A stretch of DNA of 22,396 nucleotides from a virus. The translations under genes and the position numbers were made by a program. How positions within the stretch are numbered: position 1 is the first letter of the stretch; each line of letters opens with the position of its first letter. Positions 18,101 through 22,396 of the stretch are shown here, one piece after another. Location: positions 1 through 22,396 of IMG/VR virus record IMGVR_UViG_3300010151_000201; one strand, given 5' to 3'. Under the pieces are notes generated by a model that searched no databases, was not told the DNA's origin, and was given only the letters and a program-made list of their open reading frames with translations.

Positions 18101-18971
18101 AGAAGAAATAGATAATGTTTTACAAGAAGATTATCTTGATAATATTGTACAAACGATTCCAATGGAAGATTTTGTAGCAAATATAGCTCTCGAAGGAGAT
18201 AAAACAGCGGATAGTATTTTACTTGAAAGTTATACTCCAGATACTACAGAGGGTGCGGTTACTGTGGGTGCTAATACTTATGCAAAACAATGGGGTGATA
18301 GTCAGATTACTCAATCTGGAACTACTGTTTCTATCGCCAGTGGTATATTCCCTTATGGAGCGGCTGGAGGAACTTTAAGATATGCAAATGGAACTGTTAC
18401 AGATATCACAGCTCTTAATGCGACCATGACACAAATTACTGTTGATAATTCAGCAACCGTTGGTTCCGCTCAAGATTATAGAATTTATTATGGAGATTTT
18501 GAATCTACACCGATACTAAATCCAAGAGTTATGAAGTGTGAAGTAGGAACTACAGATACTAATGAAATTGGAAGAGAATATCAATTTCTAATTAATGATT
18601 GGATTGATATAACAATACAAGGACTTTACAATCGACATGGAAATGATATTGTTCTTGAAGATGGTGAGAGAATACTTTATGAAGATGGAGAACTTACACA
18701 AGATGAAAATGTTATACTGTTAGATGATACAACTACAGATACGCCAACATCTTCTACAATAGGAAAATTAGGATATGAAGGTGATAATAATTTATTATTT
18801 GAAGATATACATTATAATGCGAAAATGCTTTTGTATGACGCTGAGAGATTTAGAATCAAAGAAATTGCTAATAACACTAGTATGATTATGTCATCAACCG
18901 AAACGGACTTTCAGACCCCAAGGTCTGATATAACTTTCTTTATAGAGCGAGAAGAGAGAATAACTTCTTGA
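12141..18971 (+). CDS. Giant modular wedge/structural protein in the gp7 position (2276 aa)
   Basis: Located between gp6 and gp8, where T4 has gp7 (1032 aa, peripheral wedge protein), so it is probably the functional gp7 equivalent; that is inference from order and from a framework known in marine T4-like phage proteins. Framework pieces: residues 15-42 (QLPSFIQ, FVEKYYEFLEL), 310-395 (FRKEFLPGLPADML, HIKDFYRAKGNEDSFRYIFR, YYPSTDILRLSDGRW) and 1045-1091 (YYYQDFSYVIK, LNLVHPSGMLMFGEIAI). Between the first two sit a cupredoxin-like domain (61-205) and two GE-x-I-x-G modules (233-293). Residues 480-1040 are beta-rich, with GG-x-NY modules and an FCCH-like module (873-949). From about 1150 to the end the protein is acidic, with degenerate LEDG repeats. 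No signal peptide or membrane segment was seen. Translation is coupled to gp6 by the TAATG overlap, with GGGGAG nine bases upstream. The single frame stays open for 6831 bp. Confidence 0.8.
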   Translation: MQSDGGVLYTQIEGQLPSFIQTNHSKFTTFVEKYYEFLELNLLTFTDLDLNEDKPVQESADVTYVVSVTTGNNDFSANTNKFYLDGTVSPDVTIDPTKKTIFDQGDISLLTHTLKISDTPDGIWGVGGEENANTEVTYFSGIQEILFKDEAENSLVSEDAVPFCAELVDVARTIIEPNPDNAGKTFYYYCNTHSGMGGSIVFSNTSSYISLENGNTAVGNTNLNYIDYENPNRQGEQFLSGETIEGANSGAQGVVRGKYSTTQAYIQETNNGAFQVGETISGLESRVTANVSSYTRQPINASRNVKSFQDVDKAPLGFVELFRKEFLPGLPADMLSRKQDALKHIKDFYRAKGNEDSFRYIFRLLYAKEDISFYYPSTDILRLSDGRWTLDKSVKIATSLANNIGVFVGREVVGEISNVTALIEKSESYQIGATGVTELYLSGIDANNATSGYSTFKVDEKITTTTADDNGDYGSANTTGVLSGVSIDAGGSNYLVGDDVLVSGGGGAQAAAKVASISDATISQFDIIDAGDGYTIGDTVSFVNEGTGGTGGAARVNSIIPTFTTVHISDIINTFKDNKINAAAYSAPWTEYTRNNHITSNSTTTFTVPYDGLSGSAPKEGDLIISFQSGETITTYTPDNSFFATVIAATGSSVTYAQGSIVSSSLTGDVTIRGFSDDDAVTIYDLTKKGDGTVIGADGTAAAFYATGGSFNINGTPTANTEAATTYGMASVSDIELGAIRGIQILSSGQGYVSIPQVTVANTITESYKADVSKTGANSVFVQLAGATANQFTANTRIENDAQTAVGFVLDYIDKPTTTTLATGGSVTLVATGNTHLRVQMITANSFSADERLTTFKNEAGGSPIGIGDFTTANITLAGTTTATLTQAEHGYSTAQKINLSGISTGVTADDTKFNGLHAIATVPTTNTYTITLSGTTTTQSVPNASVRKIVTANTSSSNTVFANTGIPGNNATISIASIAIGAIESLTITNFGANYTTSPEIDASGSGDGNATLTAQLGALAEYAGYFDGNYGLLSTIGKLQDNYYYQDFSYVIKTDVDVKTYRDKILNLVHPSGMLMFGEIAITSDSSASMFDNATRNAATTIANTQHGIDVPLYQHHDIEIIKQTNLVHSMADTQLWPILFPPNAQRAIDATLESPHVDFDIVLEQNIDGIALEESGLDGSFLYESTGEILLEYDVDGRDRIIEETVDYILNEDGTVIVHEDIDDTINLVFEQGGYPVTEVAILTAEGGSYDEYELVTETFSQRFEFEQATGGQRYDVEHSASSVGGYHQGTAYMEMEVSSGGGIPVNTINAGNRLAYMQLEDYDRSSPDGKNSPINILQEQDLLSHILHEDTEVQLLQEDGRTDFPHVSTEGIILLDQTDALSRNFLLHEEEKLSYHITNSHGGDEFYILPEADGDYYFIRQEGISPADYGDFFFLEDGRVAEDSTTGGRVMGFDSIDEKSFITLERHDWIDDTHMKGESTFEFGYSLPVIQMPYAETGSVKIDFGPAYDLLLEDGSYLILEDPNAQAYPTYLAFENTMQEEISKDYVVTVSTGTANLADGIGLEDGTGVIEIEGGLDKILSEAGGDVMSDVIREPIAFEITPKVTVSAVTSDLILEDGGRAVLEDSEYSEDLSRSIIRLEEELLPFVSLTSGSSQFQHAATWGRIDEYTILGSLISAQVGGKEEFVAFESVDIAQAGVVLLEDDSGKMITERSVIPSFPDVQPLEINIPLSSALDQAPGDEVALEDGSGAVKLEGDYIGLEDGTGGIALNHTYGRLAEEDFGRLATERRRLLNEMNWARAESDGAVSNYFYEAQGELSLTGGEEFELLAENGDKYVSESVETPISISSLTTEGGDFLVQESDHSSRIIGEFSADIDQTAKILSADYGRKNEAVGTNTQFEVDFAAPVTLEDGTLITLETNTSQDYLLVLENSNDRIYESLVLESNTTGAPGRISSEEEIQYTTQRLVYHDLLDLVTEEDNILTEEIDNVLQEDYLDNIVQTIPMEDFVANIALEGDKTADSILLESYTPDTTEGAVTVGANTYAKQWGDSQITQSGTTVSIASGIFPYGAAGGTLRYANGTVTDITALNATMTQITVDNSATVGSAQDYRIYYGDFESTPILNPRVMKCEVGTTDTNEIGREYQFLINDWIDITIQGLYNRHGNDIVLEDGERILYEDGELTQDENVILLDDTTTDTPTSSTIGKLGYEGDNNLLFEDIHYNAKMLLYDAERFRIKEIANNTSMIMSSTETDFQTPRSDITFFIEREERITS
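12321..12755 (+). other. Cupredoxin-like domain within the giant wedge protein
   Basis: Residues 61-205 read as a cupredoxin-type Greek-key domain: a first strand (VTYVVSVTTG), KFYLDGTVSPDVTI, then IFDQGDISLLTHTLKISDT with His112, and near the end KTFYYYCNTHSGMGG. The spacing Cys190-x2-His193-x2-Met196 equals the copper-ligand loop of amicyanin, and His112 sits where the first His ligand is expected (sequence like F-D-Q-x-D-x-S-x-x-x-H-x-L-x-x-S). Codons: His112 at 12474-12476, Cys190 at 12708-12710, His193 at 12717-12719, Met196 at 12726-12728. The fold call and metal binding are inferred from this pattern; a metal-free structural role is possible. Confidence 0.6.
12840..13022 (+). repeat. 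Tandem GE-x-I-x-G beta modules
   Basis: Two degenerate copies follow the cupredoxin-like domain: QFLSGETIEGANSGAQGVV (about residues 237-255) and AFQVGETISGLESRVTANV (273-291). Related single copies occur in the 639-aa protein (near 8959), later in this gene (near 14015), in gp8 (near 20384) and in the DUF4815 protein (near 21183). They look like small surface beta modules common in phage virion proteins. Confidence 0.55.
12958..12980 (+). repeat. 23-bp near-identical repeat, copy 1 (giant wedge gene)
   Basis: This stretch encodes FQVGETI and matches 21183-21205 in the DUF4815 gene at 22 of 23 bases (T versus A at the tenth base). Both lie in GE-x-I modules, so the match may reflect module copying or only codon preference on a shared motif. 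Confidence 0.55.
13578..13817 (+). repeat. Paired GG-x-NY / G-x-GY modules in the giant wedge protein
   Basis: Residues 480-559 hold two copies of a glycine-rich module: VSIDAGGSNYLVGDDVLVSG with GGGAQAAAKV, then FDIIDAGDGYTIGDTVSF with GTGGTGGAARV. More divergent copies are IQILSSGQGYVSIPQVTVA (near 14368) and LTITNFGANYTTSPEI (near 15100). A related one is in gp8 (ITVIAGGNNYSNATISIV, near 20056). They suggest stacked beta repeats. Confidence 0.55.
14757..14987 (+). repeat. FCCH-like beta module, copy in giant wedge protein
   Basis: Residues 873-949 contain AEHGYSTAQKINLSG, then FNGLHAIATVPTTNTYTITL. The order A-x-H-G/K, Q-x-I/V, N-G-L, ATVP-x-T-x-x-F/Y-T matches residues 365-429 of the 795-aa protein encoded at 5066-7453. 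Modules of this sort in phage tail proteins are often annotated as E1 FCCH-like; the name is from memory of the family and implies no ubiquitin function. Confidence 0.45.
15775..18710 (+). repeat. Degenerate LEDG repeat array (acidic C-terminal region of giant protein)
   Basis: Across residues about 1212-2190 the unit (hydrophobic)-L-E-D-G-(S/T/G/R)-x(3-6)-(L/I)-x-E-(D/G) recurs irregularly. Clear LEDG copies: FFLEDGRVAED (near 16450), LLLEDGSYLILEDP (16681), IGLEDGTGVIEIEG (16831), LILEDGGRAVLED (16990), VALEDGSGAVKLEG and IGLEDGTGGI (17378-17455), VTLEDGTLITLE (17871), IVLEDGERILYEDGE (18647). Variants include ILNEDGTVIVHED (15775), LLQEDGRTDF (16216) and VLLEDDSGKM (17248). Spacing is uneven and copies are diverged, so this is a protein-level repeat, not a DNA tandem repeat. 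The region is strongly acidic. Confidence 0.7.
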
Positions 18972-18984
18972 CTAAATATAAAAG
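18971..18984 (+). promoter_or_regulatory. Candidate T4-type late promoter before gp8
   Basis: The 49-bp gap before gp8 begins with CTAAATATAAAAG. Together with the last base of the preceding stop it contains ACTAAATA, the same 8-mer as before gp25, and overlapping it TATAAAAG, which matches the T4 late consensus TATAAATA at six of eight positions. A start site near 18990 would leave a leader of about 30 bases with the strong ribosome site TTGGAGGAA (19005-19013). Similar TATAAAT strings also occur inside genes (6554-6560, 19513-19519), so the motif alone is weak. Confidence 0.45.
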
Positions 18985-19020
18985 AACAACAATTTTAAAT
19001 ATTTTTGGAGGAAATTCAAA

Positions 19021-20733
19021 ATGCCTGCTATAGTAACTAACAAATTTCGTATTCATAACGCCAAGCAATTTGTGGAGGCGTTTGACGAGGTGTCCACTAC
19101 CTCTGGGGCGGCAGTCTCCGACTCTGGCGGGCTCCTTAACACAAATATGTACCTTTTCATAGGAAAAGTTACAGCGTGGTCCGAAGGCGATTCGACACCA
19201 CCAACTCCCACTGATGCGGTAGCTAATACCCATTATGAGAACTGGCGAGACATGATCGCAGCGAAGAAGATTACTTCTTCAGATGTTTCTCATGTGATTC
19301 CACGTAAAAACTGGACTAATAATACCAATTATTTTGCATATACTCACACAGAAGCGGATCTTTATAGTCAAGATTTTTATGTTATGACAGATGCTTATAA
19401 TGTGTATAAATGTTTGTCAAATAGTGATGTTACATCTGCTGGAGCTGATGCGACAACTTCTACAGTTAAACCAACTGGAACAGGAACTAGTATTATTTCA
19501 ACTACTGATGGCTATAAATGGAAGTTTATGTATCAAATTTCAGCGGCAGATGCCTTGAAGTTTGTAACACCAAATTACATTCCTGTCGCTACAGTCAGAA
19601 GAGCGAATGGTTATCTTGCCAATACTTATGATAATGCCCCTGGTCAAGTTCAGTTTGATGTAGAAACTGCGACTGCAGCAGCTGCTGGAGGAAATGGAGC
19701 TATTGAAGTTATCCATATGACCACACGGGGATTGGGTTATCATGGTGAAGTTTCTACTGTCCAAGCAGGTGCAACTCCATCTACAACTTCATGTGAAATT
19801 GCTGATGGTTCAAGTTTTGCCACTGATGCTCTTGTGAATAGTGATATCTATTTTACAAGTGGTTCTGCGAGTGGACAGGGTGGAACTATTACTGATTTTA
19901 ATACAAGTACTGATGTAGTAACATGGACTCCCGCTATAACAGCACCATCTTCTGGAGATTCTTATGTAATTGGACCAAAGGTTGTAATTTCTGGTGATGG
20001 ACAGGGTGCTAATGCAAGAGCAACAGTTAATTCTACTGGTGGAGTTAATGCTATAACAGTGATTGCTGGGGGGAATAATTATTCCAATGCAACTATTTCA
20101 ATTGTTTCAAATACTACTGGTCAGTCTATTTCTGCTACGACATTAACACCTATTGTCGGCCCAGCTGGTGGACATGGTGGAGATGCTATTAAAGAACTTG
20201 GTGGATATTATGTTCTTACCAATGCTAGACTTGAGTATTCTGAATCAAATAATTTTACTACAAATAATGATTTTCGTAAAGTAGGACTTCTTGCTCAACC
20301 AACTTGGGCAAATGGAGATATTTCTACTGCATCAGTTATTGATCAAGCAACTACAGTTGTTATTACATCTTGGAATGGAACAGTATTTGCTACAGATGAA
20401 TTAGTAACTGGAGCGACTTCTGGATGCACAGGAAGAGTGGTTGATTTTACAAGTAATAATACTTTGAGATTGACAGATATTATTCCGGCTGGGAATTCTA
20501 CTACAGATGGATATAATGGTATCGATGGATATTTTACTACGACAGAAGTTATCGCCGCCAATACTGGTGGAAATGGTGGTTCTGGTGCATCTGCTACAGC
20601 TAATGGTTCTGGTGCGGTTACAGGAGGAGATTTGACAAGATTTTCTGGAGACATTCTCTATGTGGAAAATCGTTCGCCAGTAACACGGGCGTCAGATCAA
20701 ATTGAAGATGTTAAGTTGATTATAGAATTTTAA
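19021..20733 (+). CDS. 8: Baseplate wedge protein gp8, enlarged
   Basis: gp8 is a wedge component that binds gp6, gp7 and gp10 in T4. Recognised from both ends. The N-terminus has IVTNKFRIHNAKQFVEAF, then YLFIGKVTAWSEGDSTPPTP, IPRKNW, VYKCLSN and DGYKWKFMYQIS (within 1-185). The C-terminus LTRFSGDILYVENRSP followed by DQIEDVKLIIEF parallels T4 gp8 (LMRHSGEMIYMENRPP and DQTEEINILFTF). Length is 570 aa against 334 in T4. The extra 230 or so residues are glycine-rich modules in the middle: DIYFTSGSASGQGGTITDF, GDGQGANARATV, ITVIAGGNNYSNATISI and ATDELVTGATSGCTGRVV. The ribosome site GGAGGAA is the strongest in the window, and the first 80 codons are visibly richer in G and C than the neighbours. 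It follows a 49-bp gap with a promoter-like motif. Confidence 0.88.
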   Translation: MPAIVTNKFRIHNAKQFVEAFDEVSTTSGAAVSDSGGLLNTNMYLFIGKVTAWSEGDSTPPTPTDAVANTHYENWRDMIAAKKITSSDVSHVIPRKNWTNNTNYFAYTHTEADLYSQDFYVMTDAYNVYKCLSNSDVTSAGADATTSTVKPTGTGTSIISTTDGYKWKFMYQISAADALKFVTPNYIPVATVRRANGYLANTYDNAPGQVQFDVETATAAAAGGNGAIEVIHMTTRGLGYHGEVSTVQAGATPSTTSCEIADGSSFATDALVNSDIYFTSGSASGQGGTITDFNTSTDVVTWTPAITAPSSGDSYVIGPKVVISGDGQGANARATVNSTGGVNAITVIAGGNNYSNATISIVSNTTGQSISATTLTPIVGPAGGHGGDAIKELGGYYVLTNARLEYSESNNFTTNNDFRKVGLLAQPTWANGDISTASVIDQATTVVITSWNGTVFATDELVTGATSGCTGRVVDFTSNNTLRLTDIIPAGNSTTDGYNGIDGYFTTTEVIAANTGGNGGSGASATANGSGAVTGGDLTRFSGDILYVENRSPVTRASDQIEDVKLIIEF

Positions 20734-20788
20734 ACATTAATTTAAAATTCACAAAATAATTATATTAAATCAATTAGGAAAAGTATAA
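20734..20788 (+). other. AT-rich intergenic spacer, no clear signal
   Basis: This 55-bp gap is almost purely A and T. It holds an AGGA (20776-20779) nine bases before the next ATG, which serves as ribosome site. No convincing hairpin terminator was seen. TTATATTAAATC (20759-20770) might act as a promoter element but matches the late consensus poorly. Confidence 0.4.
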
Positions 20789-22396
20789 ATGGCGCTTTCT
20801 ACAGACTTTAATGTTGATCCCTATTATGATGATTATGATGAGACTAAGAATTTTCATAGGGTTTTATTTAAACCAGGATATGCGGTTCAAGCCAGAGAAG
20901 TTACACAGCTTCAGACTATTCTACAGAAACAAATAGAAAGGCATGGTGAACACCTTTTTAAGAATGGTAGTATAGTTCTAGGATGTGAACTTAATTATGA
21001 CAATGAAGCAAAGTCTTTGAAACTTGAAACTCAGTATTCAGGTGCTGATGTTTCTGTTTCAAGTTTTGCGAACACAATCATTAATGGTGGAACTTCTAAT
21101 GCAAGGGGCAGGATTGTATCTACTGAGGCAGGAACTGCTTCAGAGCAACCTACTCTTATGTTTCATTACATGAATAATAATACATTTCAAGATGGTGAAA
21201 CAATTACAATTGTTGGCTCTTCTATATCTGCTAACACAATAAGCGCGGCTGGGGTTTCTGGTCTTGCTGATGCTGTAGCAAATAGTTCAGTATGTAGTAT
21301 TAATTCTGGAGTTTTTTATGTTGGGGGATTCTTTGTTATGCTGGATGCCCAGACATTAACTCTTGAAAAATATACTTCTACTCCTTCTTACCGTGTTGGA
21401 ATTCAGGTTACTGAAACCATTACAACTTCTGATGGGGATGGTTCTTTACTTGACCCCGCTCAAGGAGCATATAACTATGCTGCTCAGGGGGCGAATAGAT
21501 ATACGCTTACTTTATCTCTTAGTAAGAAAGCCTTTTCCGCTGCTGATCCAGTAGAGGCGGCAGCTGATGAGAACTTTTATCAACTTTTAAAAGTTAGTTC
21601 TGGGCAAAAGCTCCAGGAAGTAAAATATCCAGTTTATTCAGAATTAGAAAAAGTTCTTGCTAGAAGAACTTCTGATGAATCTGGAGATTATACAGTTATA
21701 CCATTCAATCTTCAAAAGGTTGCTCATCAAGGAATTACAGGCACTACAGCAAATTCTGGAACTGGTCTAGCATCTAGATTGACAGGAGCTGGAACTCTTT
21801 TTCAAAAAGAACTTTCAATAGGTGATATTGTATATTTAAGTGGGGCTACAACAACAACAGCAACAGTTGATACAATTATATCAAATACTGTAGTAACTCT
21901 TGATGGATCTTTAGCTACTGATACTTCTGGACAGAGTATACATTTTGAAAATAAGTATTCTGCTGGTCTTGATCCTGGCAAGGCATATGTTAAGGGATAT
22001 GAATATGAAAATATTTCAACTAAGTATGTCACAGTAGATAAGGGGCGTGATACTGCGAATGTATCTACATTTGGATTGAATACTTCTTTTGGAAATAAAC
22101 TTCATGTTGAACGTGCTAATGGATATTTTGATGTTAGTGCCCATCAAATTTTAGATTTACATTCTGTTCTTTCTGCAAATGTAGTAACAGGAACTGATAC
22201 AGTTGATACTATACATGGAACAACAAACTTAACAAATCAGTCAAGAACTAAAGTGGGAACAGCCCGTGTCAGAGACATGGATTGGTATACTGGATCTGGA
22301 AATGATGCAAATGGTTCTCATTATCATTCAGATTATATTATGTATCTTTATGATGTGAGATCATCAAATAATAAAACTGGAGTTGTTGGCGATACA
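20789..22396 (+). CDS. DUF4815-type virion structural protein, 3'-truncated
   Basis: The gene starts at ATG 20789 and stays open to the window end (536 codons, no stop), so its 3' end is outside. The N-terminus is characteristic of DUF4815 phage proteins: DFNVDPYYDDYDETKNFHRV, LFKPGYAVQARELTQLQ-like text (here AREVTQLQTILQKQIERHG) and HLFKNGSIVLG (within residues 6-65). Further family-like segments are VFYVGGFFVMLDAQTLTLEKY with PSYRVGIQVTE (about 171-208), LDPAQGAYNYAAQGANRYTL (about 217-236) and DPGKAYVKGYEYE with VTVDKGRDTANV. Inserted beta modules include FQDGETITIVG (near 21186) and FQKELSIGDIVYLSG (near 21801). Members are seen in the tail and baseplate modules of marine T4-like phages. 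After gp8 T4 has gp9 and gp10, so a role at the wedge periphery or in tail-fibre attachment is plausible but not shown. Confidence 0.78.
   Translation, partial: MALSTDFNVDPYYDDYDETKNFHRVLFKPGYAVQAREVTQLQTILQKQIERHGEHLFKNGSIVLGCELNYDNEAKSLKLETQYSGADVSVSSFANTIINGGTSNARGRIVSTEAGTASEQPTLMFHYMNNNTFQDGETITIVGSSISANTISAAGVSGLADAVANSSVCSINSGVFYVGGFFVMLDAQTLTLEKYTSTPSYRVGIQVTETITTSDGDGSLLDPAQGAYNYAAQGANRYTLTLSLSKKAFSAADPVEAAADENFYQLLKVSSGQKLQEVKYPVYSELEKVLARRTSDESGDYTVIPFNLQKVAHQGITGTTANSGTGLASRLTGAGTLFQKELSIGDIVYLSGATTTTATVDTIISNTVVTLDGSLATDTSGQSIHFENKYSAGLDPGKAYVKGYEYENISTKYVTVDKGRDTANVSTFGLNTSFGNKLHVERANGYFDVSAHQILDLHSVLSANVVTGTDTVDTIHGTTNLTNQSRTKVGTARVRDMDWYTGSGNDANGSHYHSDYIMYLYDVRSSNNKTGVVGDT
21183..21205 (+). 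repeat. 23-bp near-identical repeat, copy 2 (DUF4815 gene)
   Basis: It encodes FQDGETI and matches 12958-12980 in the giant wedge gene at 22 of 23 bases. The flanking DNA is not obviously similar. Confidence 0.55.

Noticed and set aside
20734-20788. Rho-independent terminator after gp8
   Set aside because: Short AT self-complementary strings exist (AATTTAAAATT) but no GC-containing stem followed by a T run.
20784-20791. TATAAATG at the start of the DUF4815 gene as a late promoter
   Set aside because: It overlaps the start codon itself, so transcription from it would begin inside the gene and lack the ribosome site.

Overview
The window is AT-rich and coding-dense, with every gene on the + strand. 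It is part of the baseplate/tail module of a T4-like contractile-tailed phage. Several products align by eye with T4 baseplate proteins: gp53, gp5 (N-terminal OB fold plus C-terminal needle), the PAAR tip protein (gp5.4), gp25, gp6 and gp8. A gp27-like hub and a tail-tube cap/initiator (gp48/54-like) precede them. Low GC, inflated Gly/Ser/Thr/Asn-rich structural proteins, a DUF4815-type protein and a hub spike without lysozyme are the style of marine T4-like phages (cyanophage/pelagiphage type). The host cannot be read from this window. No host genes, tRNAs, CRISPR arrays, mobile elements or metabolic genes were seen.

Layout. (1) 1-5054, hub and spike: the 3' part of a tube cap/initiator gene, gp53, a gp27-like hub and a gp5-like spike. 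(2) 5066-9826, accessory spike region: a 795-aa structural protein of unknown role, a PAAR tip, a 54-aa charged helical protein (7762-7926) and a 639-aa structural protein with amphipathic helices. (3) 9856-18971, wedge core: gp25, gp6 and a very large 2276-aa protein in the gp7 position. (4) 19021-20733: an enlarged gp8. (5) 20789 to the window end: a DUF4815-type structural protein, cut by the window edge. Genes abut or overlap. The only gaps over 20 bp are at 9827-9855, 18972-19020 and 20734-20788. The first two share the 8-mer ACTAAATA within T4-late-promoter-like sequence, so the wedge genes and gp8 may start separate late transcripts. No stretch over 300 bp lacks a gene.

How the genes work together: the gp27-like hub and gp5-like spike form the central needle, capped by PAAR. 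The tube cap/initiator joins hub to tail tube. gp25, gp6, gp53, the gp7-like giant and gp8 would form the six wedges around the hub.

Most notable: the 2276-aa wedge protein carries, between two conserved segments of its N-terminal framework, a domain that reads like a cupredoxin (blue-copper fold) with a complete candidate ligand set (His112, Cys190, His193, Met196). It also carries a roughly 1000-residue acidic C-terminal region of degenerate LEDG repeats. Small beta modules (GE-x-I-x-G type, GG-x-NY type and an FCCH-like type) recur in several different virion genes of the window, once with a near-identical DNA match. This suggests a phage that builds baseplate decorations by module shuffling.
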